In this document: in pieces, positions 22,791 to 34,900 of the stretch | How the letters are laid out: every line of letters begins with the position of its first letter | Numbering within the stretch: the first letter of the stretch is position 1 | Assembly (NCBI GenBank): GCA_032158295.1 | Contig: CM063253.1 | Span: 372,001 to 436,000, forward strand | Length of the DNA stretch: 64,000 nt | DNA from: Pycnopodia helianthoides | Lineage: Eukaryota > Echinodermata > Asteroidea > Forcipulatida > Asteriidae | Direction: 5' to 3' | The notes under the pieces: model-generated | Told to the model about the DNA's origin: nothing | Databases searched by the model: none | The model's input: the letters and a program-made list of their open reading frames with translations, nothing else | Position numbers and translations under genes: made by a program

Positions 22791-25700
22791 TGCTGTCAAT
22801 ACACAACCAAATGTGTGAAAGAATTTACATACGTTTTTTTCAAGTGTGTTGGGCAAATGGATTGAAATGAAACTTATAATACAAACACGGGTATAAACTC
22901 CTCTTGGCTTACTGAAATGTTTATGCTAATGTGGTCAACAAATTCAATATTGTTTTTACTCAGGCCGGATGATAGGTAGAATGGTTAAACCAACGTGCAT
23001 CAGTATCTATTTATTTACTCATAATTTGTATTCAATTGTCGGTTTGAATTGAACCCGAGACGGGAAAAAACCAATCCGGGAGAATCTCTAATCAGTGAGA
23101 GGTAAGATATACAGATTGATGTAAAGCAAGTGAAACTGTTAGTGACGTGCACACGTTACAGCCCATTACGGTCCCATCACAGTGTGTGTTTGCCCGACAC
23201 AATGGAGCGGAGTCGCTGTGCAGTTTGGCCAAGACCTGTTGCATAGACTACCCGGGAACAAAGGCCCCCCGCCGCCGTGTACGAGCCCATCTCCCCGGGG
23301 CCCGTACTCTTTAAGATATGCGCACGTGCAACTATTAAGGACACGGTAAAAACGTTTGACAAGCCTCCTTTTCCTTATAAAAAAACCCCCACTAATACAA
23401 CAAATAATAAATAAAAATGCAGAAACCCATAATGGCCTAAAATTGAAGAGGGAAAATGGCTGCGTAGTAGTAGTGGCACGTGGGTGTGATGTCTCACTAG
23501 AACTATTTTATGACAAGAAACCAAATAGATTGCTGGGGCATGCGCTTTGCTCATTCCAAATGACATTTCCACAATGACTGACATGTGCAACCTTCTCATA
23601 TCATTTAGTTTTGTTCATGTATTATTTTAAATTTTGATACTAAATGCACACTGAATAATAGTTGCTACAAGAATAACAAAATGACAAATGCGTTTCTCTT
23701 GGAAATACATTTTTTGTTTGTACCACTACAAAGGGGCACCATGTTTGAGTGCTGTTCATTTATCACAGACGCGTTTCCCCTGGATCCAAACCGCTGGGAA
23801 ACAGTCACCGGAGCAGCGGCTTCACGGCCCCGGCCAACTCGTGATTGATGGCCCGCTCTGATATCACTAACCCCCCGAAAGAATCATATTATGATTGCAC
23901 ACTGATGAGTCTTTAGTCACCAAAAGCCCCGGCCGAAGTTACCCATAACTAAAGGCAAAGTACAATTTAATGATAGGGTTTAAACCGTCACCGTCAAAAC
24001 AATTGCGACCCCATCACAAAAGCGCGGGGTTTATTCCCCCCCTTTTCTCGACCACCAAGTCACCATCCATCTTGTCAGAAAGACTCCGAGTCAGAACAAG
24101 TCACGTTTCATGTCCCCAACTCTATTTTAACAAAGTCCTAAAATGGGTTAACTCCTCTGGGCGCTAAACCCAACCGAATCAGACCCAAGATCAATCATCA
24201 ATAGAGAGGACCAAATTCCACTTTTTTTCCCCTCGCTCTCTGTCTTTCTCCCAATCTCCATCTCGAGAGAGAGGGAGTGAGAGCGCACAGGAAAAAAAAA
24301 TTGAGAGAAAAGAACCGCGAATTTCCAACCGGTAGTTGCTTTTACGCTCAGTTAGCACACTGAACTACGGCCGGCGATGGACCAGAAAATCGGGGTGATT
24401 GGAGCGGAAAGAACGGGCCGAGACTGAGGGATAGACCGCGCTGCATTAACCCTCTCTCTTTGCGAGAACGAGCTCAACGATCAACATCATCGTTGCACTT
24501 TTTACCTTGGGTTCTTCGCCGCAGCTCTTCCCTTTCTCTCTCTCTACACTCTCTCGCACTCTAGAATAAATTGAATTTCAGACAGTAATAATGTCATGTC
24601 ATAATTGGCACAAGTGCGGATTTGCTCACATACTCGTGCTTTTATTTGATTAAGCACTGCGATTAGAGCCCTACCTCAATAAAATTAAATTCGGACGAGA
24701 TGTGATTACGTGTACTCGACTGACGATGGTCGCAAATCAAAATGGAAATCTTTTATACGTTATCTACGGGAGGCTCGTAGGATTAAAACCACATAGTGAC
24801 GTGTTAACCGCTCTAATTAAATTGAATAAAATCACATAAAATATATGGCATTTACATTATTTATTTGATCTAATAGAAGCTTGTATATATCTGTAGATTA
24901 ATAACTGACGAAAATAACATTGTTGCATGTTTATCAAATGTAAAGTAATACATTCAATTAATAATGAAATCTTCTTATTGTCGTTTATATATAAATATCT
25001 TTGATATTTCTATAATATATATCTAGGTACGGATTTAAGTGTAGATTTATTTATTATGTCAGTGGTTAATTTCAAATAATTTGCAAATTAAATCACTTAG
25101 CTGATGCTACGAGTCGTAAGGATTTTGAGCAACAGGTTTGATCAAAGTAAACTAATGTTCTATTACAATTTGGTTGCAATCGTTTGAAAAAAAACTGAAA
25201 ATGTAAAAAAAAGAAAAAGGGAGAAATAAAACAAGTTCTTTGTTTAAAACAAATACACATCATCTCCTATCATTTTCCTGAACTGTGCAAAAACCTCCTT
25301 TGGTGTATATATACCCTTATATGCCCGTAATGAACTAATATGAAGAAAAGGGGAAAAAAGGAAAAAAAGAAGAAAACAACAAATCACAGTAATAAAATTC
25401 TTAATGAAGGTATTAAATCTTAGTCAATGCTCTTATTTTTCACTCATTGACATATATGGAACTAAAGCGAGGTTGGCAGTACAAATAGTCTGGTCACCTT
25501 CTACCCATTGCCTTGAGAACGTGACAAACATGGTGACACCATGACAAAGGTCGACATTCCTTTGAATTTGCCCGCAGAGTTTGGGTTGGGGTGGTTGATG
25601 GTCGTCATGGACTATGAGATATTACTAATCATCTCACCAGCTGACGTGGTCAATGTCGTAACAAACCGAGGTGGTTTCGAACTCATTCTAAAAAGAGCCG

Positions 25701-26740
25701 TACGTACACAAGTTGTTTAATTTTTTATTTTAAAGACACTTAACAATATGGTACAGAGTGCAGATTATAATCACTGAATGCAGACTGAATCAGGGCTTAT
25801 ATCAACCTCGATGTATGAAAATGGTAAAAATTAATTATTCAAGATCTTTGATTGTGGGGAATATACGTCCTTAATTAAGTAACTTTCCGCATGATGAATT
25901 CGAATCTTAGTAACTAACCTCCTATGCACTATAAGTGTAAGCTTTTAAGCAGCGGGTAATGTAGCCTTTGTCATCCCAGAGATTAGGCTGAGCAATTTAG
26001 CGATGTATCATCTGAGATGGCCAATTAAATACACGACATTAGGGTTATTTAGTCTCGTTTTGCCACTCGAGATTTCCATGGCAATGTTTCAATTGGCTTC
26101 AATCCATCCATTCCAACGAAGGCAAAGTCAAACAACACCGTACAAAAATGCAACAGCGTGTGCTTTGTAACAATACATCGAGTCTGTGCTGTACATGTAG
26201 ACGCAGTGGTGGTACGGCCATACACAATTTGCCAAATACATGGGTACAGTTTGGGTAAGTATAACCGATGAAAATAATAAGTTGACAAAGTTTTTATCTA
26301 GACGTTTTCTCAGGACAAAGTTGGAAAGGGAATCAGTTTTTGAAAGCTATTAAAATAGCAATTTTGTTCTTAAAATTGAATGAAATAATTTAAATATGTG
26401 TTCTTTCGAATGCGCCATGTTAAAAATGATTTTACAAAGTGGTTCTCCGCGTGTTGAATAGCATATTCTAGTCATCGACATAATTTGAGAACTGTAATTT
26501 TTGTTCCAACTATGATCTAGATTAAATCGAATTATGAATCAACAGAATAGAAACACACTTTCCCTTTTGACCCCAGATCAATACATCAAACAGAAAGAAA
26601 AATAGCCTTTTCCATACCAGGTGTGATTCCTAAACGAACAGGTAGAAAAAGAAATGTTTCGATTTCAATTTCAATCATTGACACTTTTTAAAAGAGTCGC
26701 ATTATTGTTTCATTAAAAGACGCCACGGATCGCTCAGTCA

Positions 26741-27025
26741 TTAATACGTTGATGCTTCAGAAGTCACAAGAAGAGCGCCCCCACCGGTAAAAATTAACAA
26801 AGCACCCGTTATGGACGTGGCTGTGTAGTTTTGTCCCATGTTCACAGTTACATAATATGAATTAGTGTAATAAGGTTGCACAGTAATAAGACTGTCTAAC
26901 CTATGGGTAAGAAAATACTTTTGTAGAAAATTGTTCATTTTGTGGAAAGCCAGAAAACCCCCAACAAAAGATAACACAACTAAACAAAGTTTACAAAATA
27001 ACCCTTTTCTTCTTCGAAAGTTCAT
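26741..27025 (-). CDS. Possible 94-residue type II membrane protein fragment
   Basis: From ATG at 27025 the frame reads MNFRRRKGLF, then a hydrophobic segment (CKLCLVVLSFVGGFLAF), then a polar stretch with an NYT glycosylation sequon, and a second hydrophobic patch (ITGALLIFTGGGALLV) before the stop. Basic residues ahead of the first hydrophobic segment are typical of a signal anchor, as in Golgi transferases. No catalytic domain follows, so it could be a first exon, a pseudogene or chance. It lies within the DMRT intron on the same strand. The start context is poor (T at -3). Confidence 0.15.
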   Translation of the reverse strand: MNFRRRKGLFCKLCLVVLSFVGGFLAFHKMNNFLQKYFLTHRLDSLITVQPYYTNSYYVTVNMGQNYTATSITGALLIFTGGGALLVTSEASTY

Positions 27026-29477
27026 CAATTTAACTCTGGAGTTGGAATGAATGTGCATTGAAATATATCTACTGTTTAAAGAGAACACAATAATATTCAA
27101 ACAACCTTTGTTTAAAAAAAAAGAAAGGAAAAACAAGAAAAAAGAATGGTCCCAACACTTCAATACGAGATGATTTAAATAATTACATATGTTCCCACAT
27201 CCTGTGATAGTTCATCCCTTTTTTGAAATGTTTCTTGAAAGTTGGAGGGTTGTACTGACCGTAGACCTGCTGTAAAACAGATGCCTATAATTTGCTAACA
27301 GCAGCTGTAAAGTCTTTGTATCTGTTGGTTCAAAAATCACCTTTTTCGTGGTCTCTCTCTCCTTTCTCTTGTCAAAATGTCGATTTTTTTTATCATTAAT
27401 CACTCCCACAGTTTATCGACATTTACCAAACAAATATCGACACGTGTTATTTGCAAATGCTTGTTGGTCCCCAACCCCTTCTCGATTCGACGCACACGCC
27501 ACGCTTTCAACTTGCGCGACAATATAATAACATTACAGCAAAATTAACTTATTATAAATTTGCTTTCCCCTTTTTAAACCAGTATGTTTGCATTGTTAGA
27601 AAATTCAAACATCTCCGTACTTTCGATTTTCAGAGCACCCATTTCTCTTATTGTAACGATCAAATGACATTAAATGCGTTTTGTTTTTCAATAAGTACCA
27701 GCGAACGACTAATTAATTCAATAATAAACAACAGGCTAACTTTGCAATGGACACAACAGCAATAAATAAGTGTACTTTTAAAACCCAACTTAAAAAAAAA
27801 TAGCAAAAAACGCTTTATACAACAACAAAATTGTAAATACCTTTTTGTATCCACGTTAGCATCTACACAAGATCAACGTTATATAAAAAAAATTTATCCC
27901 ACAAACTATTTTTCTCCTGATTTTTACCACTATTGTCTTTATAGTAAAGCAATCCAAAAAGATTGCTAAGTCCTTTCTCGCAGTAACTCCCTAAAAATGC
28001 TACGTCCCATGTCTGGCCAATTTGAGCCTTAGTTTTTAGATTTACTTATAAAAAGCTACTTTTTTTAGGATCAAAAAAGTTAGAAACTTTCATTATGTTG
28101 CACGACAAAAATCTGCCATTGATAAAATAATAGTAGTTATTTAAAAACTAAAAATGAGTTATTGTCGGCATTTCCAATATTATTTTACATCCATCAGTCA
28201 AAATATACAAACAATTTCGCATGTTGCTTGCTGTGCATTGTTCACGGCATATGCGAAAGTTTGTGTATGTGTTTCGTTTAGAAACAACCTCATCTTTAGA
28301 AAGATTTTCAGAGAAAATGTTACATTAAGAATAATTCTTTCGGCGAAAATGAGGCCACGCAACTTTATATAAAAGTTTATATTCCTCTTAAGGCAAAGGG
28401 TATTTAACAAAAAAGTGGCATAACCCCATATTTGATTCTGTATGCCAAACAGTTTGCAAGAAATTTCTCTCATTAAAAATCTTTAAAACAAGATGTTTCT
28501 TGTTACAATATTTACTGTCGCAATGATGACTTTAGAGGTATGTGTGTAAAAAGTTAAACTTCGCTTCGAAAGAAAGAAGTTTTGCAAATGTAATCCCATA
28601 ATTAGACAAATATCGTAATGTAACCTGGTCGTATCTGAAATAAACCCAACAATGATTTATAATCGAAATGAATGAAGACAGTTAGAATTTAATTTTACAA
28701 TTTCAAGAAAAACATCATCGAGACAAACCAATTATAGGTCTAGGACTAAAGTCAAGCCAATTTTAAAACTCTTCCTAATGGCCTACTTTTTTTTCTCAAA
28801 TACAAAAATACAAACCTATGACAAAACGAACTTTTTTGACAAAACATAACCACAGGTTTGAAAATATCTGGAATTTGTTATTCATTCTTTGCATTAAAAA
28901 ACAAGGTTTAGTTGAGATTGGTGGAGTATTGAATCTCCTAAGTTCGCGCAGCTGTGAGTTGTGTAAACATCCCAGTGAGTGCGTGTTTGGCCACACCGAG
29001 CCGAAGCTTTGGCCGGGTCGAACGCGACTACAAGCCCCGGTAAACTGAGCCTCCACCCCGCTCTCATAGTAAATGTCTAATTGGGAGACCATTAAAACAC
29101 CATCAAAGACGCATTTGGTTGCGATAACTGTGGCGGAGATTGACACAGCTAATAGCGTGACATGGGGCTGACACAACGGGGATCTCTGGCTACCTTACAC
29201 CACCTAAGATTTTCCCATGTCATCGGTTTACAATAATCTGCCCGCCCCGATACGTGTGAATGTATCGTTACAGTCACACGGAATCAGGAGAATTTGTAAT
29301 AACGGCGTAACTTTGTTTGACGGCTTGAAGTATTTACAATTAAACGTTGTTGTTAAATTTACTTCCAATTCGAATTAAACCGTAAGTTCTTTGTTTCATA
29401 CTTAATAAATCACGATGCCCCAACCTGTAGGGTCTATTGTTCAAGTTTTTACAATTAGGTCTTACAGTGGGGGCAGG

Positions 29478-29771
29478 TAGGGACATAATGGGGGAATTGT
29501 GCCTTTGATGATACGATGATGTAATTTAGCACACAGTCATAGTACGGCATGAGAAAGGTTTTTGGCTTAAGGGCATCGCAGATTAACTTTTGCACAAACT
29601 AGAGAAAGAAGAACAATTGTCAACATTTTCAAAATGGCTGTCATGGCTTATTATTCTACCTAGATTTGTTCAAAGGGCAAATCTGCGATGACCCTATGGT
29701 CAAATATCTTTCTCATGACATACTCTGACTGTCATCATCAAAGGAACAATCCCATCACCTACCATGTCCTA
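29478..29771. mobile_element. TA-flanked MITE with about 100-bp terminal inverted repeats
   Basis: The left arm has GGGACATAATGGG, CCTTTGATGAT, GGCATGAGAAAG and GGGCATCGCAGATT. The right arm, read on the other strand, has GGACATGGTAGG, CCTTTGATGAT, GTCATGAGAAAG and GGTCATCGCAGATT. The arms are collinear and imperfect over about 100 bp. TA dinucleotides at both edges fit a Tc1/mariner-type target duplication. It is about 294 bp with no ORF. Confidence 0.75.
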
Positions 29772-30430
29772 CTATTATACATTTCGGTTTTATATGAAAT
29801 TGTTGCCAAGATGGTGATGACGTCATTTGACTAAAGTCGTAGGCTAATAAAGAAACTACAATTTATTAGCATGAAGTCACATGACATAAACTACACGAAC
29901 ATAAAATTAAAACCAGGCTGAGAAAAAAAAACTACCCAAAACACACCAACAATTCTAAATAAAACTTTGTCCTCTGCGACTTTTGATTTCTGAAACCAAA
30001 TTCAGGGCAGACCTGACCAGAACGAAAGCCTGAAAGCCTGAAAGCCTACAGTACGTACGTATTTGAAACACTGTGTTTGAATCGAATAGATACAAATATG
30101 AAACAGTAAGAAGACAAACTAAATGTATTTTAAAGTTCTGGAGTTGTCGTCGGTGATCTCATTCTTTACAAGTTAAAGCAAATGAGATTTACTGAGGCTT
30201 TATTGACCAACATCATAATGTGCCACAAACCAATGCCACTTAAATGATGAGTCAATTTAATGAGATAATGTAATTTAATAATGCGTGTTAGGCCAATAGG
30301 ACTATTTGTTGTTATACTAATTGATTTAACAGGTCAATCTAACATTGTTCTTAACCTTCCTGATCAATGACATTTATCTATCTTAAAAGAATGAATATAG
30401 TATAATCATTTGTAGGATTGAAATTGAGTG

Positions 30431-30440
30431 ACTTACCAGG
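30431..30440 (-). other. Splice donor of DMRT exon 1
   Basis: On the minus strand this reads CCTG|GTAAGT, a near-perfect consensus donor. It sits after the first base of codon 137, which matches the phase of the exon 2 acceptor. Confidence 0.9.
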
Positions 30441-30845
30441 GATTTCGTGATGGTCACCCTCCTCGTCAGCAATATCCATGGGTCTAGGCGACATTTCTTC
30501 CCCAGAGTCCGACGAGCCGAACATCGGTCCGTTAGCGGACATCAAACCGAATCCTCCACCAGAGCCAGGTGAGCATGCCCTCAGCCCCATGGCAATGGCG
30601 TCCTCGGCAGCCTGCTGCCTCTTCAAGGCCACCTGGGCCGCCATAACTCGCTGCCGTTCGGCTATCAGGTTGCACTTGGGACAACGACAGTCCCTGAAAC
30701 GACAGTGGCGTTTATGTCCCTTCAGCCACGAGATGACACCGTGATTGCGACAACGGGCGCATTTCGGCTTCCTGGCACCCTTCTCGGTCAGAGGACCCCT
30801 GAGTAGCGATAGGGTCTGCAAGTCGATCACTGGGCGCTCCATCAT
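30437..30845 (-). CDS. DMRT transcription factor, exon 1 (DM domain), DMRT3/Dmrt93B-like
   Basis: This exon encodes the start of a DNA-binding protein of the doublesex/mab-3 related family, which binds DNA through intertwined zinc modules in the nucleus. It opens [10 protein letters not shown] and runs 136 codons plus one base. The DM domain spans about residues 26-72, with all expected zinc ligands: C29, C32, H44 and C48 for one site, and H35, C53, C55 and C58 for the other. The basic recognition helix follows ([15 protein letters not shown]). [12 protein letters not shown] favours the DMRT3/Dmrt93B group; DMRTA proteins normally read SALKGHKRxCRW. In vertebrates DMRT3 specifies spinal interneurons; a role here is inferred only. 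Either of the two tandem ATGs may be used; the second has the better context. The full product is 427 residues, near the usual DMRT3 length. Confidence 0.96.
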
Positions 30846-31240
30846 GATTAAGTTAAAGTGCTATAGACTTTAAATAACACCGAAGATACTTGATGAGGAG
30901 TTGTGACGGTGAAGAGCAGTAGAAACACACCACGGGCTGACTCAATCTGGCGACTGACTGAGAGGTTTGTGCCAAATACTGTCCGATGCTAACTCTTCAA
31001 ATCTTGACTTTCGTCCGAATTGAAAGAAATATATATCTTTGTAGAGAGTCGGTATATACAACGAAGTGTATTGCGTACCGCAAGACTCCACAAGTGCATC
31101 TGCGTCCACCCATACAGTTTGCCTGTTTTGTCCTGTCAGTGCTTATGGAATCATTACAGTCAATACACAGTTATGACAGAACAACCCCTCTCCTTAGGAA
31201 AAAAAAACCCAAAACTTGATGATGAGCAAGAGAAGCTGCC
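30846..31240 (-). promoter_or_regulatory. Presumed 5' untranslated and core promoter region of the DMRT gene
   Basis: This lies directly upstream of the ATG. No obvious splice acceptor abuts the start codon, so a contiguous 5' leader is likely. I see no decisive TATA element; AT-rich words occur near 31028-31060. The transcription start probably lies between here and the CCAAT box. Confidence 0.4.
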
Positions 31241-31270
31241 GCTGATTGGTCGAGGTGATTAACCAATTAG
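31241..31270 (-). promoter_or_regulatory. CCAAT-box pair upstream of the DMRT gene
   Basis: The minus strand reads GACCAATCAGC, an excellent NF-Y site, at 31241-31251. A second CCAAT in the opposite orientation lies at about 31262-31268. The pair sits about 400 bp ahead of the start codon, a normal promoter position. Confidence 0.6.
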
Positions 31271-31655
31271 AACCGTTGTCTAATACAGCGCTCGTTAGTC
31301 AGTTGCTAGTGTTACCACCGACGACTTCGCCCGCTGCCGTGCATTTGATGCCCGGACGGGCAAGACTATACCGTTAATGCACACACTTAGCCCCGGACGA
31401 GTAGACGTAATCCCAGCCAGCGAGACTTGAAACCTGACAGTGCTTTTCGTCAGCTACAGCTTGGGTCAAACGGAAATCTTCGCCTCTCCGGTTTCGCAGC
31501 GGTGCAACAGCTCGTTGCTGCCTGCCAAGGTACCCCCCCGCGTGCCAGAAAAGCTTTTCTCACTTAGCTTTTCACGGTTTATCACTCGGGTTGTAACTTT
31601 GTTAGCACACATGGACTAATTTGTCAGGAATGAACGGCGTCTAATGGAGGTCTGG

Positions 31656-31755
31656 TGATTGACGCGTGGTGATTGACACACGTGTTCCCCCTCTGAATCA
31701 ACCCCTCCCATTGGCCCATACCTTTCGAACACGTGGTATCTTTATTGTGACGTCA
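31656..31755. promoter_or_regulatory. PBX, E-box and CRE motif cluster
   Basis: Within 100 bp there are two TGATTGAC words 14 bp apart (31656-31663, 31670-31677), CACGTG at 31679-31684, an inverted CCAAT near 31710, CACGTG at 31730-31735 and a perfect CRE TGACGTCA at 31748-31755. The cluster is about 0.8-0.9 kb upstream of the DMRT start codon. Binding is inferred from motif match only. Confidence 0.45.
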
Positions 31756-32436
31756 CCATCCCCCCTCGGGGACATGTTGACAGAGCCGAGTGGTAGACGG
31801 AAGAAAAAAATGTAACAACTTTGGTTTTCAGCTGTGAACACGCAGCCGAACGGGGACACACAACTGCATAAACCGTACGGAACTAAATACGTTGATTGAT
31901 AGTTTGGGTTGAATATTGCTGAATCAATGTGTAGCTCTTGGCCTCGTCGTGTTACCACACACGAACCAAACAACCAATTCGTGTTGTCGTTCATGGTTAC
32001 ACTTCACCGTTCTACAAACCACAACTTGAGAAAGAAAACAACAATAACATTCAGGCACTTGAGTATTTACGATCACACGCGAACACATTCAATGTTAATT
32101 AGTAACTTCATTCAACAGCCACGGACATCTAACAATAACATCATCCACTTATTTGATTTCATGAACACTCATTGAATACACGAGTTCAGATGTTAGACTA
32201 TACAAGAACAAATCCATCTCATTAAGAACTACAACAATTTACTCTTCAAATAATGTACCCAAATAATTTGAACACTTCCAAATGCAACAGAATTGTGGCG
32301 TTGTGTTAAATAATACAAGCTAAACAATATGGTCACATTTCCCGGGCTTGTTGTTTCAATATTTGCCTTCTGAAATAGTCGAACAATAGTCCTTGTAAAT
32401 TATTACAGATTATCCAGTGATTTTGAGCTGTTGGAC

Positions 32437-32462
32437 GGGGGGGGGGGGGGGGGGGGGGGGGG
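32437..32462 (+). repeat. Poly-G run of 26
   Basis: An uninterrupted run of 26 G. It is the longest of ten G runs of 10 or more on this strand and can form G-quadruplex structures. Confidence 0.97.
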
Positions 32463-32730
32463 TCAAGTGTTCCAAACCAGATACACCACAAAGCATTCAG
32501 TCTTTTAACGCTGTTCTTAAAGATGCTTACTGCATTTATTAGAATATTTTCATTATACAAATTGTCTTGGAGGAAATTAATAGTCGATACTTTGAATAAT
32601 GTCTGCCCTTAAAGTCCGTGTTTGCTGCGTGTAATTGTGGATGCGGTACTATAAACTACCGGTACGTAAATGCATGTTTCAAGGGGGAATGGTAATGAGA
32701 AAATGGCGGACCAGTGGTGATTGTGGATCG

Positions 32731-32790
32731 GAGGGGGCGGGGGGGGGGGTCGGGGAGTGGGTGGTTGGGGGGGGGGGGTCGGAGAGGGTT
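32731..32790 (+). repeat. G-rich quadruplex-prone tract
   Basis: G runs of 11 and 12 with further GGG triplets in 60 bp, adjacent to the 26-G run. Confidence 0.85.
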
Positions 32791-34180
32791 GGGTCGAGCC
32801 AACAGTTTAACATTATCCGATCGATTTACTATTTATTTTTATTCAATTTGTTGGGTTTGTGTTTGTTTTTTTTGTTTTCTTTAGTCCGTCATGGATTTGT
32901 GAAATTTCTATCCCGAAAGTCAGTTGTCTTTTTAAAAAAGAGGTTTGAAAGTTTACGATAAGAGTTAAAGGTAACGCACTTAATAGTGGATTCATTTGTT
33001 CATTTAACGGTAAGTGTTGTCGACAATGCATCTTTAATCCTGCTTGCAATGTTTGTGTCTTGTTCCCTGTGTTCGATAACAATTGAGTGCTGGTTCTCAT
33101 CATACCTTCGGGGTCAGACTAATTTGTCCATCAGGCCTCGGTTAGCTTTCATTGATATACGTGGGATCAAAAGACACGATTGCTTGGCATAGCCTGTTAA
33201 AGTTCAGTTCAACGAGTTCGCGTTAAAAAGCTGACGATGGAAAATTGGGCGCCACCAACGTTCACTTGTGGTCACAGAAACTTTCTCTCAAGCGAACTCG
33301 CGATCGTAAATTGCTGGAAACACGCGCTCCGTAGAAAAGCCGCTGCTAGAAGCGCACGTTAATTTGGGGTTCTTTTTAATGTGTAGCGATCAATCATGCA
33401 GGCTTTACATATCACACAATCAAAGCAGTTACATTCGATTCGTAAGTATTTCACATAAATTGACTACTTTGCACAAAGGGCTTTTCAGCGAGCACTGTGC
33501 ATAAATATTGACCATGCAATATGCAGTCCCAATTCCAACTCAATCTCCGTGTGTACGACACACACATCACAACAGGCATACATGGAGATCCCTTCGTCAA
33601 CCTTGTAGCCACTCTACACGTTTGGGAATATGCGTACAAGAGGGAATTGATTTAACACAGAGTAATTAGTGACAATACAAACTTGTCAAACACATTGGCG
33701 ACGAGCCTGTGTAACAATGATATGCAGCTGAACTCTGGTACACTTCTTGACCGTTCGACGGAACACAATGACCGGATAATACGCGTCCGTGCCCGGTATA
33801 ATGGGCACCGTGATCAGCCTGCTATCGTTGCCCCGTACGCTTGGGACGGCCCGGGGTGTCGGTAGCGTAACAAGACCCGTTAAATGACTTCAATCCACGG
33901 AGAACAGAAAGCATCATCTTGGCCGATGATGTCGTATGGTTTGACGAGATGGGCATACTAACTACATAGATCATTACAGCGTAATTGGCAGCTAACTCTG
34001 TAATCAAATGCGCAACGGTAGACGGTGGTAGACCAAACTCAACGACGATGCGGCCATCTTGTAGTGCCATGTGAATAATTGAAACCGAAACGTGGGTACA
34101 AAGACACACTAGTTTGGTCGCTTTTCAGATAATGAGAATCAGCATCAACTGCTCTTGAACCAGTTGCTTAACTTCATCAT

Positions 34181-34320
34181 GGGGAGTGGAGGCGGAGGGG
34201 AGGCGGAGGGGAGGCGGAGGGGAGGCGGAGGGGAGGGAAGGGGAAGTGGGGGGAGGGGGTATCGAACCAATAAATTGTCGATTTCATTGGGGGAGGCATG
34301 GGCGGTGGGGGAGGGGGGCG
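34181..34320 (+). repeat. GGAGGCGGAGGG tandem and G-rich tract
   Basis: Four nearly perfect copies of a 12-bp unit (GGAGGCGGAGGG-like), then further G-rich sequence with gaps. Quadruplex-prone. Confidence 0.9.
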
Positions 34321-34794
34321 GACATAATCCCCTGTCCCCAGCTGACTACACCGGTGTATTGAAAACGTGGGAAAAAATGACAGCGCGATGAATGCCAACT
34401 TAGCAGTGATGATAAACATACATAGATTGCCAAATAGAAATAAAACAGAGGAAAATATTGGTTACATAAATTATAATATATCCAATTAAGAGAAGAGAGT
34501 AAGTGAAGTTGCAAACTGATCATTTCAAGTATATTTCATATTCCCTAAAATGGAACCAGACTACTTTAACCTTACAGCCTCGATTTGATTTCACTGATTT
34601 ATTGTGATATAAGTCTAAAGGAAAAAAAAAGGATTCTCAATTCGATTATATAATGGGGGCATTAGGGCAACGTGGAAACAAACCGCATACGCCAAGAGAG
34701 ACTCATTGGATCCCATAATGAATGATTTGAAAAACTCGAAAACTGTTACAAGTATTGCAATATAAAAAAAAAATAATTGTGGTTTATTTCCACG

Positions 34795-34900
34795 GACGTC
34801 GGTTCAAGTCCCACATTAGACTAGTGCCGCCCAATACGGGGTTCAAGTCTCTTCCTGATTAAGTTGGGTTTTTTCCCTTTTGGGATTTCCCTGTAACATC
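34795..34900 (+). repeat. Possible tRNA-derived SINE fragment
   Basis: GGTTCAAGTCCC at 34801 and GGTTCAAGTCT at about 34839 both resemble RNA polymerase III B boxes. A T- and GGG/CCC-rich tail follows. No clear A box or tRNA fold can be drawn, so this is tentative. Confidence 0.25.

Larger units (their letters stand above)
18154..30436 (-). other. 12.3-kb intron of the DMRT gene
   Basis: The intron starts with GTAAGT at 30436-30431 and ends with TTACAG at 18159-18154. It is phase 1. Besides the repeats listed separately, it holds GC-richer islands at about 22080-22240, 23160-23340, 23760-24560 and 28900-29200. These stand out from the AT-rich background and are candidate enhancers. The island at 23.8 kb contains TGATTGATGG, a PBX-HOX type site; 23.2 kb has GAACAAAGG, a SOX/TCF type site; 29.1 kb has ATCAAAG. 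One possible minus-strand ORF lies inside at 26741-27025. Confidence 0.88.

Noticed and set aside
28796..29176. 126-codon minus-strand frame in the DMRT intron
   Set aside because: The underlying DNA looks like a GC-richer non-coding island; the peptide shows no domain and the frame starts at no convincing site.
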